Positions 7,987 to 15,981 of a stretch of 25,275 bases of DNA are shown here, piece after piece. The first letter of the stretch is position 1. Each line of letters starts with the position of its first letter. The stretch is from NCBI GenBank assembly GCA_964426915.1, contig CAYRTD010000044.1, positions 1 to 25,275 of the forward strand. The letters run 5' to 3'. This stretch comes from CAYRTD01 sp964426915 (GTDB lineage Bacteria > Bacteroidota > Bacteroidia > Bacteroidales > GCA-2748055). Both the position numbers and the translations under genes were made by a program. The notes under the pieces are model-generated. The model was given only the letters and a program-made list of their open reading frames with translations. It made no database searches and was not told the origin of the DNA.

Positions 7987-8544
7987 TCAGGATACAAGAA
8001 TATCAAGATTGAAGAAATAAAAGTCATTATTAAGGTTCTCAAATTTATATTCCAGATCATTTCCAGTCTTTCTGGCGATATCAACAAGCCCAAGACCTCC
8101 ACCTCCTTTTGCACTTAATTTCTGGTGATTGAGAATAAATTTATACATATCCTTCAATTCATCCTTGGAAAGTGAATTTATCTTATCAATTTTATCCTTG
8201 AGTATTTTAACTTTTGGCGCGGTAACAAAGTTTCCTGTGGTGATTTTATAAACATTCTCCTGTATACGTTTAACAACCAATACGGCAAATTTTGGTTCCA
8301 GCTCCAACTCTCCCTGAACATTATCCGGAAGATCATCAACATGATGGTAAAGATTTTGCAGACTTTCGACGAGAACATTATATACCTTTTTCCGGATCTT
8401 TGATGTTTCGCTCAAATCGTCCATTTTGGATTCAACAAGTTCGAGGACATTGCTGATAAGATCGCTGGTAATGCTTCCTTTGTAGGCCAGAAGCACATCG
8501 CCATCATTCAGTTTTTCGTAATACTCATTTATATCAAAGCTCAT
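7987..8544 (-). CDS. siaB: SiaB-family protein kinase (DUF6272)
   Basis: This 185-residue protein is expected to be the cytosolic threonine kinase that phosphorylates SiaC. The fold is GHKL/HATPase-like. An N-box-type helix has the ExxxN spacing (Glu60 and Asn64 in LVESLQNLYHH). A glycine-rich lid KGGGGLGL (146-152) is followed by a VDIARKTG helix and a C-terminal strand pair. The family is close in organisation to SpoIIAB-type anti-sigma kinases, and the MSFDINEYYEKL start fits the family. It heads a two-gene unit with siaC. A TATATTTG -7 box and a short inverted repeat lie upstream. The lack of the SiaA phosphatase in the cluster is the main oddity. Confidence 0.87.
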   Translation of the reverse strand: MSFDINEYYEKLNDGDVLLAYKGSITSDLISNVLELVESKMDDLSETSKIRKKVYNVLVESLQNLYHHVDDLPDNVQGELELEPKFAVLVVKRIQENVYKITTGNFVTAPKVKILKDKIDKINSLSKDELKDMYKFILNHQKLSAKGGGGLGLVDIARKTGNDLEYKFENLNNDFYFFNLDILVS

Positions 8545-8567
8545 TTAGGCTTTATTTTCTTTAAAAC

Positions 8568-8580
8568 GTACTAAAAGTAC
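8568..8580. promoter_or_regulatory. Inverted repeat in the siaB leader, operator-like
   Basis: GTACT-AAA-AGTAC is a perfect 5-bp-arm inverted repeat, 23 bases upstream of the siaB start and just downstream of the predicted -7 box. The position would suit a repressor site or a small mRNA hairpin. No regulator can be named. Confidence 0.35.
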
Positions 8581-8599
8581 ATATTTTTTATTATCACAA

Positions 8600-8607
8600 C
8601 AAATATA
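8600..8607 (-). promoter_or_regulatory. Predicted siaB promoter, -7 box
   Basis: On the minus strand TATATTTG matches the Bacteroidota -7 consensus TAnnTTTG exactly, 55 bases upstream of the siaB ATG. I could not find a TTG at the right distance for the -33 element, so only half the promoter is supported. Confidence 0.4.
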
Positions 8608-8911
8608 AAAAAACAACTTCTAAATTCAGGAATAATTTAGACAAATGTAAGCTATTTCATTGTGACTTTTATATAAGATTAATAGTTGCATCCAAATATT
8701 ACACCCCATGACCCCGAATATTAACTTCATTGAGCTTTCAAAACAGGTTCAATGCCCTACCCTCTATTCTAAAGACAGCCACTAATTCATTTTTCATACT
8801 CGTTTTTTTGAAAAATGTTATAATAAAAACACAAAAATTATAAAAGATTTAATAATAGCTGTTATTGGACAAACTCTTTAAGGATAAAATAGGGTGTATG
8901 CTCGCCGGCAA

Positions 8912-10072
8912 TTATGTATTCTTAGCCTGCAGGAAGTCTGATCTTTTTCCACTGAAGAGTTCATACTTAAGGTATTTACAATCCAGGCTACCGTTTACAA
9001 GTTCTTTTTTCCCGGTAGGTTTTAGTCCTATTTTTTTTACAGCTTCGAAATTTGCACTTAATAACCAGGCATCAAATCCTTTGAAATCAGATTTCAGATG
9101 ATCTCCAATTTTTTCATAAAAATCATTAATCCTGTCCTGTTTTATGCGTTCTCCGTAAGGAGGATTCATAATTAATAAACCTTTCTCACTTTTGGGTTTT
9201 AGATCAAAGAAATCCCTTACAGAAACACTAACAATATCTTCCAGTAAAGCCGAATGTACATTTTTCCTGGCCGCATTTACTGCACGAACAGAAATATCTG
9301 AAGCATAGATCTTATAATTAAAAGTGCGACTGACCATAAGACTTTCGATAATCCTGCTGTACAATTCCTCATCATAATCACGCCAGTTCTGAAAAGCATA
9401 GGATTTCCGCAATACCCCCGGTGGGATTCCCTTGGCAATCATGGCAGCCTCAACCGATAGGGTTCCGGATCCGCACATGGGATCAATAAAATCCCTTTCT
9501 CCATGCCAACCGGTCATAAGGATCATTCCTGCAGCAAGGACTTCGTTAACCGGCGCTTCATAGGGGTCAACCCGGTATCCTCTTTTAAACAGAGGCTCTC
9601 CTGAAGAATCAAGTGATACATCCAGCCTGCTGTTATCTATATGAATGTGCACAGGCAGATCGGGTTGCTTTATATCCACATCCGGCCTGCGGCCGGTTTT
9701 ATCTCTTAACCTGTCAACAATAGCATCCTTAACTTTGAGGGCGACATAATGGGAATTATTAAAAAAAGGAGAATTAACAGCAGCCTTTACAGCAATAGTC
9801 TTATTTGGGGAAAGATAATTTTCCCATGGCATCTGGTTAATGCTTTTATACAATTCCTCCTCATTTCTTAAGCGTACGGATTTGATATGGTAAAGTATCC
9901 TTATGGCTGTCCTGAGAGAAAAATTCATCTTATAGAGCATTGACAATCCACCTGTAAAAGCAACCGCACGACGTAATTTCCTTACATTTTCCCCTCCGAG
10001 ATCTGTAATTTCTTTTTCCAGGATTTCTTCCAATCCTTTGAGTGTAGTAGCAATAAATTCATTTTTCGGCAT
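8912..10072 (-). CDS. rlmL: THUMP-domain RNA methyltransferase, RlmL-like
   Basis: SAM-dependent class I methyltransferase of the COG0116 group, predicted to make N2-methylguanosine in 23S rRNA (E. coli RlmL acts at G2445). The 386 residues comprise a ferredoxin-like/THUMP RNA-binding part (about 1-155) and a Rossmann methyltransferase. The latter has the SAM-binding motif DPMCGSGT (197-204), an acidic YASDIS (256-261) and the catalytic NPPYGERI (303-310), typical of exocyclic amine methylation. It is shorter than E. coli RlmL, which has a second methyltransferase domain (RlmK) fused at its C-terminus; that domain is absent, as is usual in Bacteroidota. The gene begins nine bases after the nadR-like kinase and probably shares its transcript. 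The exact rRNA target is inferred from the family. Confidence 0.85.
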   Translation of the reverse strand: MPKNEFIATTLKGLEEILEKEITDLGGENVRKLRRAVAFTGGLSMLYKMNFSLRTAIRILYHIKSVRLRNEEELYKSINQMPWENYLSPNKTIAVKAAVNSPFFNNSHYVALKVKDAIVDRLRDKTGRRPDVDIKQPDLPVHIHIDNSRLDVSLDSSGEPLFKRGYRVDPYEAPVNEVLAAGMILMTGWHGERDFIDPMCGSGTLSVEAAMIAKGIPPGVLRKSYAFQNWRDYDEELYSRIIESLMVSRTFNYKIYASDISVRAVNAARKNVHSALLEDIVSVSVRDFFDLKPKSEKGLLIMNPPYGERIKQDRINDFYEKIGDHLKSDFKGFDAWLLSANFEAVKKIGLKPTGKKELVNGSLDCKYLKYELFSGKRSDFLQAKNT

Positions 10073-10081
10073 AATGGTTAT

Positions 10082-10612
10082 CTATAGATATGATTTTAAA
10101 ATTTTTTCGGCCGCTCTGTATCTTTCTTCCCCCATTCCTCTTACAATTCCGTAGGGAGCATTCGTCTTTTTGATTTCTTTTTCATAAGTGTAATATAATT
10201 CTTTCCTCATTTCACCTCCGTTCTCCCTCACGGAATCAGGTTTCCATTCCAGATCGGGTGCACATAAAAGATAAAGATCAATTTTCAGGCTATTAATACT
10301 GTCATCGAGCCAGGAAGGATATCTTTGAAAAACTTTTCCAAACCATACTTTGGTAATGATAAGCCAGGTATCAAATATCACCAGGGAGTTTCTGTTTGAA
10401 TGGTAATAATAATCCTCTACCTGCTTTTTCGCTATATTTTCCACATCACTGTAATTATATGGAAATTTAAGGTTCTCAATATAAGAACGTGCATATTCAG
10501 GCACCCACTCGCAGTTTAGTCTCTTGGCCAGATAAGCTGCTATTTCCGTTTTACCGGTCGATTCGGGTCCTGTAATTACTATACTCCTGAAGTTTTCCAA
10601 TCTTTTTTCCAC
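10082..10612 (-). CDS. NadR-type nicotinamide riboside kinase
   Basis: This 176-residue P-loop kinase corresponds to the C-terminal ribosylnicotinamide kinase domain of NadR. It should phosphorylate nicotinamide riboside to NMN after uptake by PnuC. Walker A GPESTGKT is at 15-22, followed by CEWVPEYARSYIE (34-46), the acidic FDTWLIITKVW strand, and the LEWKPDSVREN lid with its arginine. The DNA-binding and adenylyltransferase domains of enterobacterial NadR are missing, so it cannot act as the NAD repressor. Its start lies inside the pnuC gene (34-base overlap in a different frame), which implies translational coupling. Phosphorylation would trap the imported substrate, making transporter and kinase a functional pair. 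Confidence 0.88.
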   Translation of the reverse strand: MEKRLENFRSIVITGPESTGKTEIAAYLAKRLNCEWVPEYARSYIENLKFPYNYSDVENIAKKQVEDYYYHSNRNSLVIFDTWLIITKVWFGKVFQRYPSWLDDSINSLKIDLYLLCAPDLEWKPDSVRENGGEMRKELYYTYEKEIKKTNAPYGIVRGMGEERYRAAEKILKSYL

Positions 10613-11172
10613 TTTATATAACCAAAAATAGCTATTACGGAATATATGAGAAATAATAATGCGGTTGCATAGAGCTCCTTATATAAATACATGAATAATG
10701 AAACCGTGTCAATTACTACCCAGAATAACCAGTTCTCCAGTATTTTTCTCGCCAGCATCCAGGTTGCAACGATACTGGCCGATGTTGTAAAAGCATCAAG
10801 GTAGGGAAGCGAGGAATTTGCATAAGTCTTAAGAAAGTATCCGGCAATACCCGTCAAAATAAGAATAAGGGTCATAAAAACAATGAATTGCTGCTTACCT
10901 AAACGTCTTGTAGGCAATCTTGACTTTTCATTCTTCACTCCTTCTTTCGTCCAGTAATACCATCCATATATACTTACGATAAAATAGTATACCTGGAGGC
11001 TCATATCGGCATATAACCGGCTTTGAAAAAACACCCAGGTATAAATAAGGGATGCAAGAATACCGAAAGGCCAGAGCCATATGATTTTATTTACTGAAAA
11101 ATACAGGTATATTAAGGCAATAACTGCCCCCAGTATTTCAATATAGTTTTGGGTTAGCCAGTTTATAAACAT
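10579..11172 (-). CDS. pnuC: Nicotinamide riboside transporter PnuC
   Basis: This 197-residue inner-membrane facilitator of the PnuC family (SWEET-like three-helix-repeat fold) imports nicotinamide riboside for NAD salvage. Visible are about seven hydrophobic segments, the family signature SLQVYYFIVSIYGWYYW (58-74), and the C-terminal WVVIDTVSLFMYLYKELYATALL run with conserved Asp and Tyr/Trp residues that line the substrate path. The length is normal. The linked NadR-type kinase argues for nicotinamide riboside rather than thiamine (PnuT) as substrate. It heads a three-gene unit with the kinase and the RlmL-like enzyme. No TPP or NAD riboswitch is clearly recognisable upstream. Confidence 0.92.
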   Translation of the reverse strand: MFINWLTQNYIEILGAVIALIYLYFSVNKIIWLWPFGILASLIYTWVFFQSRLYADMSLQVYYFIVSIYGWYYWTKEGVKNEKSRLPTRRLGKQQFIVFMTLILILTGIAGYFLKTYANSSLPYLDAFTTSASIVATWMLARKILENWLFWVVIDTVSLFMYLYKELYATALLFLIYSVIAIFGYIKWKKDWKTSGV

Positions 11173-11397
11173 ATACTAAAAGCTACAAAAAGAAATCACC
11201 ATAATCGAATTTGTTGATAACAACAGCCGGTTAAAATCTCCCATTTGCCGTTTTATCTGCCGGAAACAAAAAGCGTCCGGGATTCATTTATTCAGCACAA
11301 CGATTTCATGAACCCTGTTTTTTTTATTTGTTTAAAGGCTGCAGACACTTGTTTTTATGCGTTGTTCCTGTTGCTTTTGGAACAGGTTTAACCGGTA
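11173..11397. other. pnuC leader and ctp 3' region with hairpins
   Basis: Next to the ctp stop codon are two mutually exclusive 6-bp stems, TGTTCC/GGAACA (11363-11384) and CCTGTT/AACAGG (11367-11386). On the minus strand CCGGA and TCCGG form a hairpin at about 11262-11282 in the pnuC leader. No stem is followed by a clear T-run, and I found no match to a riboswitch I know. Confidence 0.35.
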
Positions 11398-13005
11398 TTA
11401 TTCACCTGAGTAAGCCTCCAGTTTTCCATTATAAAGATCCGGATTGCTGGCAATTTCCACAGCTTTTTTAAAGATAGGATCTATATGATTATATACACGA
11501 TAAAACTCTTGCATTTCCCAGAGATCACGGGCAATGTAAGCTTTCATCAGGCGACTTATAACATCTTTACTCATTTCAAATCCTTCTTCATCATACTCCA
11601 GACCTTCTTCTTCTGCATAAATGACCAGTTTGTTCAATAAATCTTCATTGGTATTATAGTCTGACTGAAAGCTATTGAAATCATTATATTCTGACTCCAG
11701 ATTTTTCCTGTTTTTATCTACGTAACTCAAAATAAACTGGTTTAATATTCCCTGGTTTATCAAAGCCCTGTAATAATCGGAATAACCTGTTGTATCGATG
11801 GGTACAAAATAATCGGGCATAATACCGCCACCACCATAGACAAGTCGTTCCTTTACAAGGGTTTTGAACTTCAGCGAATCAGGAAATTCAACTTCTTCCT
11901 TCCCGCTTAATTCACCTGCTCTATATCTGTTTAACAGGTCTCTGGTATATTCATCATAACCTTTTTCATAAGGTTTTTGTATAAGTCTTCCTGAAGGAGT
12001 ATAATATTCGGCAACGGTTAATCTTAACTCAGAGCCATCTCTCAACTGAAACCGCCCTTGTACAAGACCTTTACCAAAGGATCTCCGCCCGACGATTACT
12101 GCACGGTCCCAGTCCTGAACTGCACCTGCAACAATTTCAGAGGCCGATGCAGAAGTTTCATCGATCATGATAATCAATTTCCCTTCAGTGAAATTTCCAC
12201 CGGATGTTGAGTAAAAGTTCCTCCTGGGGTTTTTTTCACCCTCTGTGTAAACGATCATTCTTCTACCGGCAAGAAACTCATCTGCCAGATTTACGGCAGC
12301 ATATAGATATCCGCCTCCATTCCCACTCAGGTCAAGTATTAGATTTCTGATATCATTTTTACCAAGTTCCTTAAGGGCATCATTGAATTCATCGACAGTT
12401 GTGCTTGAAAACCGGGAAAGTTTAACATAGCCGGTATGCTCGTCTACCATGTATGAAGCATCAAGACTGTAAATGGGAATTTTATCCCTGGTGATGGTAA
12501 ACTTTAGTAATCTGGGGACAGATTTACGTTTTACCGATATTGTTACCTTGGTATTTTTTGGTCCTTTGAGTTTTTTCTGAACGTCCAGGTTGGAGATTCC
12601 TACTCCCGCAACATTTTCCCCTTCGATTTTAATAATTCTGTCTCCTGCACGTATGCCAACCTTCTCAGAGGGGCCACCTGCTATAGGATTAATGATGAAA
12701 ATAGTATCATTCAGAATGTTAAATGAAACGCCAATCCCGTCAAATCCGCCTTCCAACTGTTCCTGTGAAGCCTTTACTTCGTCACTGGTAAGATATGCAG
12801 AGTGAGGATCAAGATCGTGTAACATTTCTGTAATCGCATCATTGACTATTTTCTCCTCATTTATGCTATCTACATAATATTTTGTGATTTTATCAAGTAC
12901 TTCACCAAACTTGAGCGATTGTTCTGTAATTTGTGCGTTTCCCGGTGAAATCATAAATATCGTAAGGAAAACTGCTGATAAAAAATTTAAAAAATATTTG
13001 TTCAT
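11398..13005 (-). CDS. C-terminal processing peptidase, S41 family
   Basis: Exported serine protease that cleaves C-terminal tails of envelope proteins. A Sec signal peptide ends at about PGNA-Q (residues 1-24). Next come the N-terminal helical part, including the DLDPHSAYL motif (64-72), a PDZ domain (about 84-160, GFDGIGVSF and AGDRIIKIEG), and the S41 core. By spacing to E. coli Prc (Ser430/Lys455), the catalytic pair is Ser287 in TSASASEI and Lys312 in SFGKGLVQ; the 25-residue spacing is identical. The roughly 170-residue C-terminal helical extension is common in Bacteroidota. The gene lies 69 bases downstream of guaA and may be partly cotranscribed. Substrates cannot be told from the sequence. 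Confidence 0.93.
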   Translation of the reverse strand: MNKYFLNFLSAVFLTIFMISPGNAQITEQSLKFGEVLDKITKYYVDSINEEKIVNDAITEMLHDLDPHSAYLTSDEVKASQEQLEGGFDGIGVSFNILNDTIFIINPIAGGPSEKVGIRAGDRIIKIEGENVAGVGISNLDVQKKLKGPKNTKVTISVKRKSVPRLLKFTITRDKIPIYSLDASYMVDEHTGYVKLSRFSSTTVDEFNDALKELGKNDIRNLILDLSGNGGGYLYAAVNLADEFLAGRRMIVYTEGEKNPRRNFYSTSGGNFTEGKLIIMIDETSASASEIVAGAVQDWDRAVIVGRRSFGKGLVQGRFQLRDGSELRLTVAEYYTPSGRLIQKPYEKGYDEYTRDLLNRYRAGELSGKEEVEFPDSLKFKTLVKERLVYGGGGIMPDYFVPIDTTGYSDYYRALINQGILNQFILSYVDKNRKNLESEYNDFNSFQSDYNTNEDLLNKLVIYAEEEGLEYDEEGFEMSKDVISRLMKAYIARDLWEMQEFYRVYNHIDPIFKKAVEIASNPDLYNGKLEAYSGE

Positions 13006-13074
13006 AATCTGTATTTTATGTTACCACTTCAAAAAGCACGCCAAGTATCTAACAATGGAAAACTTCCTTTGTTG

Positions 13075-14604
13075 TCATTCCCATTCAATAGTAGCCGGAG
13101 GTTTGGAGCTGATATCATATACCACCCGGTTTATTCCTTTAACCTTATTAATAATATCGCTTGACACCCTTCCTAAGAAATCGTAGGGAAGGTGAGACCA
13201 ATCAGCAGTCATTCCATCTGTTGACCCGACAGCCCTGAGTGCCACCACATTTTCATAGGTTCTCTCATCGCCCATTACACCTACCGATTGAACCGGAAGC
13301 AGAATAACTCCAGCCTGCCAGACTTCATCATAAAGACCAAATGCTTTCAGTGCATTTACATAAATTTCATCAGCATCCTGGAGAATCGCAACTTTTTCCG
13401 GCGTTACTTCACCCAAAATCCGTATAGCAAGTCCCGGACCGGGAAAAGGATGGCGTCCGATCAGACTTTTTGGCAGGCCAAGGGCCTTTCCAACCCTGCG
13501 TACTTCATCCTTGAACAAAAGCTTTAAAGGCTCAACGACTTTCAGATGCATCTTTTCCGGCAAACCACCCACATTATGATGGGATTTAATAGTAACGGAA
13601 GGGCCATTCACCGAGACAGACTCGATTACATCCGGATAGATTGTTCCCTGTCCCAGCCATTTGACATCCCTTATTTTATGCGCTTCAATGTCAAAAATTT
13701 CTATAAAATTCCTACCTATACTTTTTCGTTTTAACTCAGGATCGCTTATCCCGGAAAGATCACTTAAAAATTTATCTTTAGCATCCACGCCGGTAACATT
13801 AAGACCCAGATTTTCATAGGATTTCAGAACCTGTTCGAATTCATTTTTTCTTAGCAAACCATTATCTACAAAAATACAATTCAAATTATTTCCGATAGCT
13901 CTGTCGAGTAAGGTTGCTGCCACAGAAGAATCAACACCTCCCGACAGGCCAAGAACAACTTTATCATCTCCAACTTTCTCTTTAAGATCCGAAATGGTAC
14001 TTTCAATAAACGACTCTGCAGTCCAACCGGCTTTACAGCCACAAATTTCATATACAAAATTTTTCAAAATATTACTTCCCTCAGTGGTATGATATACTTC
14101 GGGATGGAATTGCAGTCCATAAGTTTTTTCATTTTTCACAGAAAAGGCGCCCACTCTGATATCGTCTGTACTGGAAATGATCTCAAAGTCATCCGGAAGA
14201 ACCATAATTGTATCACCATGAGACATCCAAACCTGAGTGTGTTGGGTAAGGTTATGAGTAAGGGGGTTTTTATGATCGATGAAATTCAACCTGGCCCGGC
14301 CATATTCTCTGGAATTAGAAGGCATTACCTCTCCACCATACTTAAGAGCAAGAAATTGTGCTCCGTAGCAAATACCAAGAAGTGGGATTTTTCCTTTATA
14401 CTTTTCAATATCCGGTATGGGGGCATTTTCATCTCTGACGGAGAAGGGACTTCCGGACAAGATTATCCCCTTAACCTCTTTACCCGGATCAGGAACTTTG
14501 TTAAAGGGATATATTTCACAATACACATTTAGCTCTCTTATCCTTCTGGCTATCAATTGAGTATATTGCGACCCAAAATCGAGAATATAAATTTTTTCGT
14601 CCAC
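13075..14604 (-). CDS. guaA: GMP synthase (glutamine-hydrolysing)
   Basis: Converts XMP, ATP and glutamine to GMP in purine biosynthesis, in the cytosol. The 509 residues are full length. The class I glutamine amidotransferase domain has the nucleophile Cys79 (GICYGAQ) and His167/Glu169 (QFHPEV). The ATP pyrophosphatase domain has the PP-loop SGGVDSS (221-227). The dimerisation domain has HPFPGPGLAIR (385-395) and ends in KPPATIEWE, the usual C-terminus contacting substrate. It follows rnz by 51 bases on the same strand. Nothing is unusual in the protein. Confidence 0.98.
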   Translation of the reverse strand: MDEKIYILDFGSQYTQLIARRIRELNVYCEIYPFNKVPDPGKEVKGIILSGSPFSVRDENAPIPDIEKYKGKIPLLGICYGAQFLALKYGGEVMPSNSREYGRARLNFIDHKNPLTHNLTQHTQVWMSHGDTIMVLPDDFEIISSTDDIRVGAFSVKNEKTYGLQFHPEVYHTTEGSNILKNFVYEICGCKAGWTAESFIESTISDLKEKVGDDKVVLGLSGGVDSSVAATLLDRAIGNNLNCIFVDNGLLRKNEFEQVLKSYENLGLNVTGVDAKDKFLSDLSGISDPELKRKSIGRNFIEIFDIEAHKIRDVKWLGQGTIYPDVIESVSVNGPSVTIKSHHNVGGLPEKMHLKVVEPLKLLFKDEVRRVGKALGLPKSLIGRHPFPGPGLAIRILGEVTPEKVAILQDADEIYVNALKAFGLYDEVWQAGVILLPVQSVGVMGDERTYENVVALRAVGSTDGMTADWSHLPYDFLGRVSSDIINKVKGINRVVYDISSKPPATIEWE

Positions 14605-14655
14605 AGGAATAAATTTTAAAGATTCGTAAAAATAACAATCTAAAATTAAAGCTGC

Positions 14656-15588
14656 TTATCTTTCCGCTCTTTCTCTTTCAACACTATATACATCTCCATC
14701 TTCAACAGCATATGATTCGGGGAATACTGCTTTTGCCTCAGCCAAAAGGGTATCGGTTTTTTTATATCTCGTTGAAAAGTGACCAAGCAAAAGTCGTTTG
14801 GCACCGGCAGCTTTAGCAATTACAGCAGCACCTTCAGAGGTGGAGTGAAAAGTTTGTCCGGCAATATCAGCATCCTTTGTTTCAAAGGTAGCTTCATGAT
14901 ACAAAAGATCCACATTTTTAATGTTTTCAACAATTTTTAGATATGGCGCTGTATCGGAAATATATGCATAGGACCGTTGTTTCCAGGGTGGCAGGGTCAG
15001 TTTTTCATTAGGAACCACCTCCCCGCTTTCGAGTTTCAGGTCAGCACCTTTCTTAATTTTGACGATGTCTTCAATCCCGGGTTTATATTTTGCAAGAGCC
15101 TCTTTCTTTATATTCAGCTCCGCTTCTTTTTCACGAAAAAGAAATCCGGTTGCTGGTGTCCTGTGTTTAAGGGGGATGCTGAAAACTTCAATCTGGCGGT
15201 CCTCATAAACGAGCTGGGATTTGCGATGACCCACCACTTTAAAAACAAGCTTGTAATCACCTTCAAGCATATAATTTTCAAGATAAAAATCTATAAACCT
15301 CCTCATATTCTCAGGCCCATATATGTGAAGAGCGGTTTTCCTGCCCAGTAACTGAAAACTCGAAAGTAATCCGAACAACCCGAAAATATGATCTCCATGA
15401 TGATGAGAAATGAAAATGTGATGTATTTTTCCGAAACCGATTTTATTCTTACGTAATTGTATCTGCGTACCTTCCCCGCAATCCATTAAAAAAAACCGCT
15501 CATTTACATTAAGCAAATGAGCGGATGGAAATCTTTCAGAGGTGGGAATAGCAGAACTACTTCCCAATATAGTAAGCGAAAATGTCAC
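14656..15588 (-). CDS. rnz: Ribonuclease Z
   Basis: Metallo-beta-lactamase-fold endonuclease that trims 3' trailers of tRNA precursors. The 310 residues are the bacterial short-form length. Zinc ligands are visible in the motif SHHHGDH (61-67: His62, His64, Asp66, His67), then His141 in PLKHRTPATGF, Asp212 in YISDTAPY, and His270 in LLLGHFSTRY. The roughly 45 residues between 155 and 200 fit the flexible exosite arm of the family. The start MTFSLTILGSSSAIP is canonical. The STAS gene lies 15 bases upstream, which suggests one transcript. Confidence 0.96.
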   Translation of the reverse strand: MTFSLTILGSSSAIPTSERFPSAHLLNVNERFFLMDCGEGTQIQLRKNKIGFGKIHHIFISHHHGDHIFGLFGLLSSFQLLGRKTALHIYGPENMRRFIDFYLENYMLEGDYKLVFKVVGHRKSQLVYEDRQIEVFSIPLKHRTPATGFLFREKEAELNIKKEALAKYKPGIEDIVKIKKGADLKLESGEVVPNEKLTLPPWKQRSYAYISDTAPYLKIVENIKNVDLLYHEATFETKDADIAGQTFHSTSEGAAVIAKAAGAKRLLLGHFSTRYKKTDTLLAEAKAVFPESYAVEDGDVYSVERERAER

Positions 15589-15603
15589 TCCTTAACTTAT
15601 GGT

Positions 15604-15954
15604 TTAATTTTCAGCTTCTTTGATCATAGAATCAGCTTCTTCAACCGTATCGGTTATGTTCAGAACGGTATCGAGCTGAGATATTGTGATCAGTCTTTCA
15701 ACAGCATCATTCAGTCCGGTTAGGACAAAAGTACCGTTGGCATTCTTACACAAACGATTGGCAACAAGGATTGCACTAAGCCCGGAAGAATCGCAGTACC
15801 TGCAATTGCTAAGGTCTAGAACTATATTCTTTTCCCCGTTTCCGGAAACAAGTACCAATTCAGATTTAAGAGTTGGTGCTATATGTGTATCCAATTTTTC
15901 TTCCAATACTTTAATCAAAGTATGGTTTTCTTTTTTATCTATCTTAAATTCCAT
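15604..15954 (-). CDS. STAS-domain anti-sigma factor antagonist-like protein
   Basis: This 116-residue single STAS domain is related to SpoIIAA/RsbV. The family's phospho-acceptor loop is present as CRYCDSSGLSAIL, with Ser56 or Ser57 the likely site. It follows the VLDLSNC strand and precedes helix 2, as in SpoIIAA. Such proteins switch partners with a GHKL kinase or anti-sigma factor when phosphorylated. No anti-sigma factor or PP2C phosphatase gene is adjacent, so the partner is unknown. SiaB, in the same window but about 7 kb away, is of a related kinase fold; a link is speculation. It sits between rpsA (27 bases upstream) and rnz. Confidence 0.88.
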   Translation of the reverse strand: MEFKIDKKENHTLIKVLEEKLDTHIAPTLKSELVLVSGNGEKNIVLDLSNCRYCDSSGLSAILVANRLCKNANGTFVLTGLNDAVERLITISQLDTVLNITDTVEEADSMIKEAEN

Positions 15955-15981
15955 TGCTGAATAATTAAATTTTAAGCTAAT

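Larger units (their letters stand above)
8545..8911. other. Intergenic region between siaB and rlmL-like gene
   Basis: This 367-base stretch holds the siaB promoter and leader at its left end. A 25-codon plus-strand frame at 8708-8785 reads MTPNINFIELSKQVQC and so on, with no visible ribosome binding site. Two bases after its stop codon lies an inverted repeat, CATTTTTC (8788-8795) with GAAAAATG (8810-8817). The right part is AT-rich with no other structure I can support. No RNA gene is recognisable. Confidence 0.5.

Noticed and set aside
11363..11386. Hairpin after ctp as an intrinsic terminator.
   Set aside because: Two stems compete and no T-run follows on the minus strand, so termination is not supported.
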